DNA of 64,000 nt, from assembly GCF_003323745.1 (NCBI RefSeq), contig NZ_QOIL01000019.1, positions 62,001 through 126,000 of the forward strand. The letters are read 5' to 3'. Source of the stretch: Sphaerisporangium album. GTDB lineage: Bacteria; Actinomycetota; Actinomycetes; Streptosporangiales; Streptosporangiaceae. The position numbers were made by a program, and so were the translations under genes. The notes under the pieces are model-generated. The model had not been told where the DNA came from, ran no database searches, and was given only the letters and a program-made list of their open reading frames with translations. Shown here piece after piece: positions 34,326 through 44,039 of the stretch. Every line of letters starts with the position of its first letter. The first letter of the stretch is position 1.

Positions 34326-37300
34326 TCAGGTGGTCAGGAGGGCGCGGGCCTCGTTCGCCAGGCGGGTCATGCCCAGGCGGGTGGACTGGCGTAGCGAGCG
34401 GTGGAGGAGGCGGGTGGCCTCGCCGGTCGTGTCGGAGGGGTCCAGCAGGCGCAGGGCCTTGGTGCGGTCGAGCTGGATGCGGGCCATGTGCGGGGACGCG
34501 CCGGAGACCAGGCGCTTGGCCTCGTCGAAGCAGCGCAGCGCGTCCTCGGGGTCGCCGGCCGTGGTCGCCAGCAGGCCGCGGAACCGCGCCGTGGGCCCGA
34601 TCAGCACCGTCGGCCACCCGGCGAGCACGATCTCCCCGGGGTAGGCGGCCAGGCGCTCGCGCAGCAGGCGCACGTGCCCGTCGGTCTCGGCGCCCTCCGC
34701 GCCCGCCTCGTCGATCATCGCGCACGCCTCGGCCAGCACCGCGAGGGTGGGAACCGTCCAGCCGTGCGGCGGCAGCGCGGCCAGGCCCGCGGTGTCGCGG
34801 ACGACGGCGGTCAGCCGGTCGGCGGCCTCGTCGTACCGCTCGGTCTCGCACAGGGCCAGCACGTGCGCGGCCCGCCAGATCGGGAAGTAGCCGTGCTGCT
34901 CGATCTGGGTGGCCACGCCCCCTTCGAACAGCTCGGCCATCGCCCCCCGCTCGCGCAGCAGCCAGAAGTACTGGCCCATCCAGGTCTGCCACAGCGTCTC
35001 GGCCGCCACGGCCTGGCCCTTGGCCAGCTCCTGCACGATGCCGAGCGACTCGCCCATCAGGCGCTCGCGCGCCCGCGTGAAGTCGCCGCCCCACAGGTCC
35101 ATCACCGTGTCGAAGGTGGCCTGGAGCCAGGGGCCGAGCGCGCGGGGGTTGCGGGCGACGTGCCGGCGGTGGGCGTCGACGGTGCCGAGCGCGTCGGGCA
35201 GCAGGCCGAGCCGGAGCTGGTCGACGGCCAGCGCCACCATGCCCTCGCTCTGGAAGTACGCCGACCCCGCGCCGATGCCCGCCTCGCGCAGGCGCGCGGA
35301 GATGCCGATCAGCTCGCCGGGGTAGGCGTGGTCGAACAGGGCCCAGCGGCACTCGTTCAGCACCTCGCAGCGCACCAGCGGGTCGCCGTCCCCGGGCAGC
35401 TCGCGCAGGGTGGCGCGGGCCAGCTCGACCTCCGGGGGAGGCCCGGCGGGTACGGCGCCGGCGCCGGGGCTGACGGCCATCGTCCGCTTCTTGGCCAGGT
35501 GGGCGCGTAACTGGAGCCGGAGTTCGGCGGCCTGCCCGCCCGGCCCGTCGCCGAGGGCGGCCAGCGCGCCGCGCAGCAGGTGGACGAGCTGCTGGTCGGC
35601 CTGGCCGGGGGCGGACCAGCGGCGGGCGAGCCGGATCGCCGCGGCGGCCGCGAGCTCGGGCAGCCTCTCGGCGGCGTCGTGCGCGGCCAGGTAGTGGCGC
35701 CCGGCCTCGTCCAACTCCCCTGCGTCGCTGAGCGCGTCGCCGAGGGTGATCAGCAGCCCCACGCGGGTCGCCGGGTCGGACCGCAGCCGCAGCCCGGCCC
35801 GCGCCCACTCGACCGCGCCGTCCACGCCGAACCCGCGCTGCTCGGCGCGCGCCGCGTCCAGGCACGCGGCGGCGACGCGCTCCTGCGGCAGGTCGGCCCC
35901 GGCGGCGCGGGCGTGCCGGGCGATGCGCACCGGGAGCGCAGGGTCGGCCCAGCCGCCGCCGTTCACACTCTCGGTCAGCGCCTCGAAGGCCCGCCGGTGC
36001 AGGTCCCTGGCCAGCGCGGGGTCGCCCTTGAGGCCGTCGAGCACCGCCTCGCGGGACCGGTCGTGCGGGAAGCACAGGTGGTCGTGGCCCAGGACGGCGT
36101 TGCCCGCGACCGCCACTGCCTGGTCGCGGTCGGCCTCCTCCGGGCGCAGCCCGAGCATACGGGTGACCAGCGCGGCGTCGATGTCCAGGCCCACGGCGGT
36201 GATCGCCGCCGCGGCAAGCCAGCGGAAGGCCGGGGTGCCCGCGGGCTCGGCGCGGGCCGGCGCGGGGCGGGGCTCGCCGTACTCGGTGAGGTTGTGCAGT
36301 TCCAGCGGGACGCCGTCGGTGACGCGCGCGGCCTCGCGCACCTCGTCACCGGTGGGCTCGCGGCCCCACGCGCGGCCCAGCCACTCGCCGACCTCCTCCA
36401 CCGTGAGCGGGGACAGCGTGAGCGTGTCCATGGCCTGCCGCCAGTGCGCGGCCTCCGCGCGCGTGGCGAGCAGGAAGCCCACCGGGGCGGCGCCGAGCCC
36501 CCTGCGCACGTGCTGGAGCAGTTCCTCGGTGTAGCCGGTGAGCAGGTGGGCGTTGTCGAACGCCACCAGCAGGCCGGATCCGGCGGCGCGGCGCAGCAGG
36601 CCGGTGAGCAGGAAGGTCAGCTCCCGGGGGTCGCGCTCGTGGCCGGGACGGGCGGGGGAGCCGAGCTCGGCGGCGGACATGAGCTTGGCGAGCGTGCCAC
36701 GCTCCTGGGTGCCGATCGGGTCGGCGGGCGCGGCGAGGTCGCGGCGCAGGTGGCCCCACAGGGCGCCGGCCAGCTCGCGCCACGGTTGCAGCCCGTCGGC
36801 CTGCCGGCACATGACGGTGACCGCGCGCACGCGCGCCACGGCGGCCAGGCGCGCCGCCTCGCGCAGCATCCGGGTCTTGCCGATGCCGCCCGCGCCGCAC
36901 AGCGCCAGGGCGGCGGAGTCCCCGCCGCCCAGCCGCCCGATCAGGCGCGAGAGCTCCTGGAGCTCCCGCTCGCGGCCGACCAGCTCCCGGGGCCCGCCCC
37001 GCTCGGCGGGGCCGGGATCGGCGCCGAGGGGCGTGCGCACGTCGAAGCCGTGCTCGTGCAGGGTCAGCAGGTCCTCGGCACGGCGCAGGGCCTCGTCGCC
37101 CGGGGTGCGGGCGCGGCGCGCCCCGGCCATGCGGCGGGCGGCGGCCCCGCCGTCCTCGCCCAGGGTGGTGAGGAAGCGCAGCAGCCACATCGCGGTGGTG
37201 TCCTCATGCCCCTCGCCCACCGGGCCTTCGGCGAGGAACGAGGCGTCCTCGTGGCGGCCGAGCCGCAGGGCGATGCGGGCCACCAGGCGCACGAGCTCGG

Positions 37301-37799
37301 TGCGCTGCTCCTCCAGCCGGGCGCGGTGGGTCTCGCAGACCCAGGGCAGCGACCATCCCGCCGCCAGCGAGGCGAACGGCGCCCCCCGCCACTCGGCGGC
37401 CGCCGCGCGCAGGCGCGCCAGCGAGGCGGCGAGGTCGCCGGACTCGTACAGCTCCCGCCCCTCGCGCAGCCGCGCCCTGAACCGGGAGGCGTCCAGCGCG
37501 GCGGCGAGGATGCCGGGCTCCTTCTCGACCAGCTCGTAGGCGTGGGACCACTTGGCGGGAGGGATGTCCAGGTTCGCCCCGGCGAGCGCCTGCCTCAGCC
37601 GGGAGAGCGGCGGCGCCACGTCCGGCACCGGCCGGTCGGGGCCCTGGCCGAGCGCGGCGGCGAGGGTGTCCTGGGGGACGGGGTTTCTGGAGGACAGCAG
37701 AATGGCCAGGGCCTTGGCCGTCTGGGGGAGGAGTTTCCTCGGCGTTCCGTCCACCAGGATCGCGACTTCGCCGAGGAGTCTGATGTCGAATTCCGCCAC
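34326..37799 (-). CDS. SARP-type regulator fused to an AAA/STAND ATPase and helical repeats
   Basis: About 1157 residues. The GTG at 37799 gives the normal SARP opening (AEFDIRLLGEVAILVDGT); GTG 37805 or ATG 37862 would add a non-family leader. The N-terminus is a winged helix plus activation domain (to about 250). The ATPase has a GAGGIGKT P-loop (about 302-309) and a LLVAFDNAHLLTG Walker B-like strand. The remaining 700 residues are helical repeats of the LAL/MalT kind. It is diverged from the AfsR-type protein at 22848 and closer to SARP-LAL hybrids. Divergent from the GTPase gene at 37988, which it might control. Confidence 0.88.
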   Translation of the reverse strand: MAEFDIRLLGEVAILVDGTPRKLLPQTAKALAILLSSRNPVPQDTLAAALGQGPDRPVPDVAPPLSRLRQALAGANLDIPPAKWSHAYELVEKEPGILAAALDASRFRARLREGRELYESGDLAASLARLRAAAAEWRGAPFASLAAGWSLPWVCETHRARLEEQRTELVRLVARIALRLGRHEDASFLAEGPVGEGHEDTTAMWLLRFLTTLGEDGGAAARRMAGARRARTPGDEALRRAEDLLTLHEHGFDVRTPLGADPGPAERGGPRELVGRERELQELSRLIGRLGGGDSAALALCGAGGIGKTRMLREAARLAAVARVRAVTVMCRQADGLQPWRELAGALWGHLRRDLAAPADPIGTQERGTLAKLMSAAELGSPARPGHERDPRELTFLLTGLLRRAAGSGLLVAFDNAHLLTGYTEELLQHVRRGLGAAPVGFLLATRAEAAHWRQAMDTLTLSPLTVEEVGEWLGRAWGREPTGDEVREAARVTDGVPLELHNLTEYGEPRPAPARAEPAGTPAFRWLAAAAITAVGLDIDAALVTRMLGLRPEEADRDQAVAVAGNAVLGHDHLCFPHDRSREAVLDGLKGDPALARDLHRRAFEALTESVNGGGWADPALPVRIARHARAAGADLPQERVAAACLDAARAEQRGFGVDGAVEWARAGLRLRSDPATRVGLLITLGDALSDAGELDEAGRHYLAAHDAAERLPELAAAAAIRLARRWSAPGQADQQLVHLLRGALAALGDGPGGQAAELRLQLRAHLAKKRTMAVSPGAGAVPAGPPPEVELARATLRELPGDGDPLVRCEVLNECRWALFDHAYPGELIGISARLREAGIGAGSAYFQSEGMVALAVDQLRLGLLPDALGTVDAHRRHVARNPRALGPWLQATFDTVMDLWGGDFTRARERLMGESLGIVQELAKGQAVAAETLWQTWMGQYFWLLRERGAMAELFEGGVATQIEQHGYFPIWRAAHVLALCETERYDEAADRLTAVVRDTAGLAALPPHGWTVPTLAVLAEACAMIDEAGAEGAETDGHVRLLRERLAAYPGEIVLAGWPTVLIGPTARFRGLLATTAGDPEDALRCFDEAKRLVSGASPHMARIQLDRTKALRLLDPSDTTGEATRLLHRSLRQSTRLGMTRLANEARALLTT

Positions 37800-37987
37800 A
37801 TTCACCGCCGGATCGGTTCTGCGATTCTCGGATCGACGGCCTTCCCCGCAAGGACATCGCAAGGATCATCGGCCACGATGGGGCCGGTGGCAAAAGGAGT
37901 CGTGGAGTCACGGGTCGCGGACGCCGGAGGCGCCGTTAACACCGTGAACACCGTGCCGTTGTCAACGCTATGACCCGAGGTGAGCCC
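37800..37987. promoter_or_regulatory. Divergent promoter between SARP-ATPase and GTPase genes
   Basis: Contains two adjacent 9-base repeats AACACCGTG (37938-37946 and 37947-37955) just upstream of TTGTCA (37960-37965). SARP proteins bind short direct repeats near the -35 element, so these are candidate sites, although the spacing (9 bases) is shorter than the usual helical-turn spacing of 11. Confidence 0.35.
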
Positions 37988-39010
37988 GTGGCAAGGACCG
38001 GACCGATCTCGGTCGACGCGCTCGACGAGCATCAACTCGACCGGGTCAGGCAGAACGTACGCCGCGAACGCGACACCGAGGCGAACAAGGCTCTGAGCGT
38101 GGCGGTCATGGGGCATGGCGGGGTTGGAAAGTCCTCCTTGCTCAACGTCCTGTTCGGCACGCGACTCCCCGTGGGGGACGTGAAGCCCGCCACCCGTGAA
38201 CCCCTGGCCATTTCCGTTCCCAGTAATTCCGGCCACTTATTGACATTCTGGGATATGCCGGGAATCGGGGATTCGGAGGATGCGGACGCGGCTTATCGCG
38301 CGATGTACCTGGAGAAACTCGCCGAGTGCGACGTCGTCATCTGGGCCATGCACGCCGACAGCCGCTGCACCGGCCACGAGGCCCGCCACCTGCGCCGCCT
38401 CCTGGACGACGCGGACCCCGAGGAACGGCGGCGGATCGTCGGCAAGGTGACCCACGTCCTCACCAAGGCCGACCTGCTCACCCCGCCGCCGTGGATCTTC
38501 GACATGCGCGGGGAACGCGGAGCCTTCGTCCCCAGCCCGCCCCTCACCGCCCGCATGGAGCTCAAGGCGGCCCACGTCGAGCAGATGCTCGTCGAACCCT
38601 GGGGCGACGTGCTCAGCGCCCACACCTACAACACCGGCGAGTTCGCCGTGCGCGACGACCGGCTCGGTTTCGACCGGCAGACCGTCACCTACCGGGGCCA
38701 CTTCTCGCGGGAGGTCCGCGAGCGGTACACCGCCGCCCACCCCGAGCACGCCGCCGTCTTCTCGCGGCTGCGCGACAACCACCGCGTCCTGCCCTGCTCG
38801 GCGCTGTTCCGCTTCAACCTCGCCGCGCTCATGGTGAACGTGGTCAACAAGCTGGGGCCCACCGCGATCTTCCGCTTCCAGCGGGTGCTGGACGACGTCG
38901 CCGAGCTGGCGGGCGTGCCGGTCACCGAGATGCGGGAGTACGGCAACTTCCTGGTGTGGGACGGCATCCGCGGCGCGCGCGCCTTCGACCTGTCCCGGCT
39001 GCCGTTCTGA
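37988..39010 (+). CDS. Small GTPase (Era/dynamin-like G domain)
   Basis: About 340 residues from GTG 37988, preferred because GAGGTGA precedes it; ATG 37970 in the same frame has no ribosome binding site. G1 is GHGGVGKSS, G3 is WDMPG, G4 is TKAD, and a CSA G5-like triplet appears late. The beta strand VVIWAMHADSRC and the helix HEARHLRRLLDDAD between G3 and G4 fit IRG/YfjP-like GTPases. There is no membrane segment. A 70-residue gene and the PknG operon follow on the same strand. Role unknown; a regulatory or membrane-remodelling function is typical of the class. Confidence 0.82.
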   Translation: MARTGPISVDALDEHQLDRVRQNVRRERDTEANKALSVAVMGHGGVGKSSLLNVLFGTRLPVGDVKPATREPLAISVPSNSGHLLTFWDMPGIGDSEDADAAYRAMYLEKLAECDVVIWAMHADSRCTGHEARHLRRLLDDADPEERRRIVGKVTHVLTKADLLTPPPWIFDMRGERGAFVPSPPLTARMELKAAHVEQMLVEPWGDVLSAHTYNTGEFAVRDDRLGFDRQTVTYRGHFSREVRERYTAAHPEHAAVFSRLRDNHRVLPCSALFRFNLAALMVNVVNKLGPTAIFRFQRVLDDVAELAGVPVTEMREYGNFLVWDGIRGARAFDLSRLPF

Positions 39011-39087
39011 GCCCCTGTGAGCAGCTCCGCGCCACCTCTCCCGGACGCCGCCACGGCAGGCGCCCCGGCCGGACACGAGGAACCGAC

Positions 39088-39300
39088 ATGATCGAGGACG
39101 ACGACATGACCCGGGCCGTGGAGGCCAGGCGCCGGGAGGACGCCGAGTACGTCACGCGGCTCGACGACGCGGTGCAGCACCGCGACGAGACCGCCATCGA
39201 GCACCTGGTCAGGGAGGCCGTCGCCCGCGTCGTCGGCAGGGCCGCCGACGTCGGGTTCGACGTCGTGCGCGACATCTGGAACTGGCTCGTCGGCCACTGA
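39088..39300 (+). CDS. Small helical protein (70 aa) downstream of the GTPase
   Basis: ATG 39088 with GAGGAA six bases upstream; third codon positions are almost all G or C, which supports coding. The protein is charged and helical (ARRREDAEYVTRLDDAV, HLVREAVARVVGRAADVG) and ends in an amphipathic, Trp-bearing segment VVRDIWNWLVGH that could touch membrane. It is 77 bases after the GTPase and could be its partner. No family recognised. Confidence 0.6.
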   Translation: MIEDDDMTRAVEARRREDAEYVTRLDDAVQHRDETAIEHLVREAVARVVGRAADVGFDVVRDIWNWLVGH

Positions 39301-39523
39301 CCCCGCGCCCGCGTCCCGGCGACGGCGTTCGCCGCCCGTTCCCCGCGTGTCCCGTATCCGTTCCGCCCCAATCCCCGCCCGTGACGGCCGCGTGACCGGT
39401 ATGTGATCGAATTCTGGCTCACCTGCCGGGGCGCGCGGCGCGCACTTCCCGGGTTTAGGTAAAGAATGTGTATGGAGATGGACTCGTCCATCCCGTACCG
39501 GGGGGAGGCGCGGAGCGTTGGTC

Positions 39524-40714
39524 ATGCGCGGGGCAGGCGGCCCGCCGATGGGCCTGGCCGAGATCGACCATGCCCTGCGCCGCCGCACCGAGGAGCGCGA
39601 CCGCGTCGCCGGCGACCTGCTCGACCTGGACGACCACCCGAGCCACCGCCTGCTGACCGGCATGACGCCCGCCGGCGAGACGGGCCGCCGCTGGCGGCAC
39701 GCCCAGGGCAGGTACGTCACGCTGTGGTGGCTCTTCGACGCCTACCGCCGCGTCCTGGACCTCGCGCAGGAGCTCAGGGCCGTCAACCGCCCTGACGTGG
39801 CCGCCCTCACCGCGCTGCTCACCGGCCCCTCCGCCGAGCTCAAGCCCGACGACGTGCCCGTCGAGAAGCGCTCCCTGCTCCAGGCCGCCGGCGAGCGCGT
39901 CACCCTGGACGTGCTGCTGGCCCGCATGGACGAGGCCTACCGCGAGGTCGCCGAGACCGTCGCCGCAGTGGACGCCGCCTGGACCGACCTGCTGCCCGTG
40001 CTCGACGGGGCCGACGCCGCCCGCGCCGCCGCCAGGGAACTGGCCCGCGACCTGGACGTCAACGACCCCGACCTGGAGCGCCTGGACGCCGAGGCCGCCC
40101 GCCTGCGCGCCGCCGTCACCTCCGACCCCCTCGGGTCGCGGGAGCGGCGCGGCGAGCTCGACGCGCTGGCGTCCGCCGTCGCCGCGCGCAGGGCCGCGCT
40201 GGACCGGGCCGTGCTCGCCCGCCACGACCACGCCGAGCGCACCCGGCGCCTCGGCGAGCGCATCGACGAGGTCGCCGAGGCCGAGCGCGAGGCGCTGCGC
40301 GTCCGCGACATCGTGGTCGCCAAGATCGCCGCCCCGGCCCTGCCCGCGATGCCCGACCAGGCGCCCGCGCTGCGCGACCGGCTCGGCGCCCTCGGCACGC
40401 TGGGCGGGCGCTGGCTGGAACTGGCCGAGCGCCTCTCGGGCATGGAGCGCGCGGCGGACGAGGCCCTGGCCCGGGCCCGGGGCGTCGCCGACTCCCTGGG
40501 CGGGCTCATCGGCCGCCGCGACGAGCTTCGCGGGCGGCTGTCCGCCTTCCAGGCCAAGGCCGTCCGCCTCGGGCACGCCGAGGACATGGCGCTCGCCGAC
40601 CTGTACGGCAAGGCGCGCGACCTGCTCTGGACGGCGCCATGCGACCTGCGGCGGGCCACCGTCGCGGTCGCCGAATACCAGCGGGCCATCACGCGGATCG
40701 GAGCGGCCGGATGA
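39524..40714 (+). CDS. Coiled-coil protein at the head of the pknG operon
   Basis: About 396 residues from ATG 39524, eight bases after GGAG; TTG 39518 or ATG 39548 are alternatives. Nearly the whole protein is alpha-helical with heptad-like Leu/Ala spacing (about 120-330), rich in Arg/Glu. There is no membrane segment or enzyme motif. The stop overlaps the PknG start (ATGA), so translation is coupled. It could be a scaffold for the kinase-phosphatase-FHA set; that is inference. Confidence 0.78.
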   Translation: MRGAGGPPMGLAEIDHALRRRTEERDRVAGDLLDLDDHPSHRLLTGMTPAGETGRRWRHAQGRYVTLWWLFDAYRRVLDLAQELRAVNRPDVAALTALLTGPSAELKPDDVPVEKRSLLQAAGERVTLDVLLARMDEAYREVAETVAAVDAAWTDLLPVLDGADAARAAARELARDLDVNDPDLERLDAEAARLRAAVTSDPLGSRERRGELDALASAVAARRAALDRAVLARHDHAERTRRLGERIDEVAEAEREALRVRDIVVAKIAAPALPAMPDQAPALRDRLGALGTLGGRWLELAERLSGMERAADEALARARGVADSLGGLIGRRDELRGRLSAFQAKAVRLGHAEDMALADLYGKARDLLWTAPCDLRRATVAVAEYQRAITRIGAAG

Positions 40715-43128
40715 CCAAGTGCACGCAGCCGGGATGCGCCGGGACGGTGGTGGACGGGTACTGCGACACCTGCGGCATGGCGCCCGTCGCGCAGCCCGCC
40801 CCGGCCCCGGCCTCCTCACCGGCGGGCCCGGCCTCCGGGTGGGCGCCCGGCCTCCCGCCGCAGGGCCAGCCCGGCCCCGGCGCGCCCGGCGTCGCCTGGC
40901 CCTCGGCCCCCGTCCCCGGCGGCCCGGGAGTCGCGTGGCCGTCCGCCCCGGCGGGCGCGCCCTCAGGAGCGGCCCCCTCCGCGCCGATGGGATCGGCGCC
41001 CCTGCCGCCGGTGACGATGCCCTCCATCGGCGGCGCGCCCGTCACCGGCTCCGTCGGCACCTCGCCGAGCACGCGCAGCGGCGGCTCCCGCCGCGGCAGC
41101 ACCCGGTCACGGCGCGGCATGCTCGGCATGGGCCTGGTCGAGGTGCCTCCCGTCCCCTACCGGGACCCCTCCGCCGTCGTGATGGCCGACCCCGTCGTCC
41201 CCGAGGACCGCCGCTTCTGCGGCAACCCCGACTGCGGCAAGCCCGTCGGCCGCCACAGGGACGGGCGTCCCGGACGCCCCGAGGGGTTCTGCCCGCACTG
41301 CGGCCAGCGGTTCTCCTTCACCCCCAAACTGCACCCCGGCGACCTGGTGGCCGGGCAGTACGAGGTCAAGGGCTGCCTGGCCCACGGCGGCCTCGGCTGG
41401 ATCTACCTGGCCGCCGACCGCAACCTCGACGGCCGCTGGGTCGTCATGAAGGGCCTGCTCGACACCGGCGACCTGGAGGCGCTCGCCGCCGCCGAGGCCG
41501 AGCGGCGCTTCCTGACGGCGATGGACCACCCGAACATCGTCAAGATCTTCAACTTCGTCAGCCACCCCGACCCCGGCACGGGGACGATGGTCGGCTACAT
41601 CGTCATGGAGTACGTCGGCGGGGAGTCCCTGCAGGACCTGCTGCGCAAGCGGCTCAGGGAGACCTCCAACGGCGAGGCCCTGCCGCTGTCCCAGGTCATC
41701 GCGTACGGGCTGGAGATCCTGCGCGCGTTCGGCTACCTGCACGACCGGGGCATGCTGTACTGCGACCTCAAGCCCGCCAACGTGATCCAGGTCGAGGAGC
41801 AGCTCAAGCTCATCGACCTCGGCGCCGTCCGCCGCATCGACGACCCCGACAGCGCGATCTACGGCACCATCGGCTACCAGGCCCCCGAGATCGCCGCGCA
41901 CGGCCCGTCGATCGCCTCCGACCTGTACACCGTCGGACGCACCCTGGCCGTGCTCAGCTTCCCGTTCAGCCCCTCCAGCGCAGGCGCGGCGGCCCCGCTG
42001 CCCGACATGGGCGTGGGCCGCGAGTCGTTCATGCGCTTCCTGCGCCGCGCCACCGACGCCGACCCGGCCCGCCGGTTCGAGAGCGCCGCCGAGATGACCG
42101 AGCAGCTCGTCGGCGTGCTGCGCGAGACCAGGGCCGAGGAGGAAGGCAGGCCCCACCCGGCGCAGTCCGGCGTCTTCGGCCCCGAGCGCGGCGCGGTCGG
42201 CACCGAGCTCGCCGCCGCCGGCACCGGGCGGGTGTTCGGGGCGCCGGACCGGCTCGACGCCGCCTCCGCGCTCCCCGTGCCCCTGGTCGACCCGCTCGAC
42301 CCCGCCGCCGGGTTCCTCGCCGGGCTCACCTCCGGCAGTCCCGACGAGCTGATCGCCGTCCTGGAGTCCGCGCCGCCCACGCCGGAGACCAAGCTCGCGC
42401 TGATCCGGGTGCTGAGCGAGCTCGGCCGTCCCGTGTCCGACTCGCTGTACGCCGCCGCGGCCACGGACCTGCCGGGCGACTGGCGGCTGTGGTGGTACCG
42501 CGGCGTCGCCGAGCTGGCCTCCGGGGACGCCGGCATGGCCGCGCGGTTCTTCGACGGGCTCTACTCCTGGTTCCCCGGTGAGGCGGCGCCCCGGCTGGCC
42601 CTGGCCTTCGCCTTGGAGGCGGCGGGCGCGGGCGCCGAGGCCGCCCGTCACTTCGCCGCCGTCTGGCGCACCGACCGCTCCTACGTCAGCGCGTGCTTCG
42701 GCCTGGCCCGCATCGCGCTGGCCCACGACGACCGCGCCGGCGCCGTCCACGCCCTGGACGAGGTGCCGCCCACCTCGATCCACCGCACCGCCGCGCAGGT
42801 CGCCGCCGTCGCCGTCATCGTGCGCGGTCAGGCCCCGGCCGAGCCCGAGCTGGTCTCGGCGGGGGAGCGGCTGCGCGTGCTGAAGCTCGACTCGCGCGAC
42901 CGCGACGGCCTGGCCTCGGAGGTCCTGGAGAGCGCGCTCGCCCGGTTCGTCACCGGCCAGTCCGCCGGCGGCGCCGGCACGCTGCTCGGCACGCCGCTGA
43001 ACGAGCGCGGCCTGCGCGGCGAGCTGGAACGGGTGTACCGCGCGCTCGCCCGCTCGGCCCGGTCCACCGAGGACCGGTACGCGCTCATCGGCCGGGCCAA
43101 CTCCGTGCGCCCGAGGACGCTGTGGTGA
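40711..43128 (+). CDS. pknG: PknG-type serine/threonine protein kinase with zinc-binding N-terminus and TPR
   Basis: 805 residues from ATG 40711. Order: a mini zinc ribbon at 4-22 (CTQPGC, CDTCG), a Pro/Ala-rich disordered linker to about 145, a rubredoxin-like site (Cys170, Cys175, Cys194, Cys197), the kinase domain (about 215-470) and a C-terminal TPR region. The kinase is PknG-like rather than PknB-like: nucleotide loop AHGGLGWIYLA, Lys247 in VVMKGL, catalytic loop LYCDLKPANV (Asp352, no His-Arg-Asp), and DLG at 369-371 instead of DFG. In mycobacteria PknG with GlnX and GlnH links extracellular Asp/Glu to 2-oxoglutarate dehydrogenase control; those partners are encoded downstream. Confidence 0.93.
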   Translation: MTKCTQPGCAGTVVDGYCDTCGMAPVAQPAPAPASSPAGPASGWAPGLPPQGQPGPGAPGVAWPSAPVPGGPGVAWPSAPAGAPSGAAPSAPMGSAPLPPVTMPSIGGAPVTGSVGTSPSTRSGGSRRGSTRSRRGMLGMGLVEVPPVPYRDPSAVVMADPVVPEDRRFCGNPDCGKPVGRHRDGRPGRPEGFCPHCGQRFSFTPKLHPGDLVAGQYEVKGCLAHGGLGWIYLAADRNLDGRWVVMKGLLDTGDLEALAAAEAERRFLTAMDHPNIVKIFNFVSHPDPGTGTMVGYIVMEYVGGESLQDLLRKRLRETSNGEALPLSQVIAYGLEILRAFGYLHDRGMLYCDLKPANVIQVEEQLKLIDLGAVRRIDDPDSAIYGTIGYQAPEIAAHGPSIASDLYTVGRTLAVLSFPFSPSSAGAAAPLPDMGVGRESFMRFLRRATDADPARRFESAAEMTEQLVGVLRETRAEEEGRPHPAQSGVFGPERGAVGTELAAAGTGRVFGAPDRLDAASALPVPLVDPLDPAAGFLAGLTSGSPDELIAVLESAPPTPETKLALIRVLSELGRPVSDSLYAAAATDLPGDWRLWWYRGVAELASGDAGMAARFFDGLYSWFPGEAAPRLALAFALEAAGAGAEAARHFAAVWRTDRSYVSACFGLARIALAHDDRAGAVHALDEVPPTSIHRTAAQVAAVAVIVRGQAPAEPELVSAGERLRVLKLDSRDRDGLASEVLESALARFVTGQSAGGAGTLLGTPLNERGLRGELERVYRALARSARSTEDRYALIGRANSVRPRTLW

Positions 43129-44039
43129 ACGGCGCCTGCCCCGCGTGCGGCACCCGCGTCCTGGCCGGCGAGGCGTTCTGCGAGAGCTGCGGCCACGACC
43201 TGTCCACCGCCCCGGCGGGCCCCTGCACGGCCTGCGGGGCCTGCGCCGTGGGGCCGGACGGCTACTGCGAGAACTGCGGCATGCTCCAGCCAACCGGCCG
43301 CGACCACGTCGAGATCGAGGCGGCGTACTCGGCCGCCGTGAGCGACCGCGGCCTGCGCCACAGCCGCAACGAGGACGCCATGGCGCTGCTGCCCGGCGGC
43401 CAGGGCGCGGTCGTCGCGGTGGTCTGCGACGGCGTGTCCAGCTCGCCCCGCCCCGACGAGGCGTCCCAGGCGGCGGCCGACGTCGCGGCGGCGGCCATCG
43501 TCAAGCGGCTCGCCGACGGCGACGACGCGCAGGCCGCGACCCGCGAGGCCGTGCGCCTCGCCGCCGACGCCGTCGCCGCCGCCGCCCGCCCGGGCGAGGA
43601 CTCTCCCGCGTGCACCTACGTCTCGGCGATCGTCCTCGGGCGGCAGGTCACGGTGGGCTGGGTGGGCGACAGCCGCGCGTACTGGCTCGGCGGCCAGTCG
43701 GCGCTGCTGACCGAGGACGACGCGACCCCCGGCACCCACATGCTGACCGCGTGGCTCGGCGCCGACGCGGGCGAGGTCGTCCCGCACGTCAGGACGTTCA
43801 CCACCGACGGGCCCGGCGCGGTGCTGCTGTGCAGTGACGGCCTGTGGAACTACTACCCGGAGCCGGAGGCGCTGGCCGCCACGGCGTTGCACGACACCCC
43901 TCTCGTGGCGGCGCGGCGGCTCGTACGCCTGGCCATCGAGGCGGGAGGCCACGACAACATCACCGTGGCGATCATCCCGTTCGGCCAGGGGGAGCGGACG
44001 GACACCACGGTGGCTTTCCCGAAGGAGAGAAGTGACTGA
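43125..44039 (+). CDS. PP2C-type protein phosphatase with N-terminal zinc ribbons
   Basis: 304 residues; GTG 43125 overlaps the pknG stop (GTGA). Two zinc ribbons occupy the first 52 residues (CPACG/CESCG and CTACG/CENCG). The PP2C domain follows with its metal motifs SRNEDAM, VCDGVSS, VGDSRAYWLGG, CSDGLWNYY and GHDNITVAI, so the active site looks intact. As the only phosphatase beside PknG it probably reverses its phosphorylations. The C-terminus overlaps the VWA gene by 8 bases. Confidence 0.9.
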   Translation: MNGACPACGTRVLAGEAFCESCGHDLSTAPAGPCTACGACAVGPDGYCENCGMLQPTGRDHVEIEAAYSAAVSDRGLRHSRNEDAMALLPGGQGAVVAVVCDGVSSSPRPDEASQAAADVAAAAIVKRLADGDDAQAATREAVRLAADAVAAAARPGEDSPACTYVSAIVLGRQVTVGWVGDSRAYWLGGQSALLTEDDATPGTHMLTAWLGADAGEVVPHVRTFTTDGPGAVLLCSDGLWNYYPEPEALAATALHDTPLVAARRLVRLAIEAGGHDNITVAIIPFGQGERTDTTVAFPKERSD

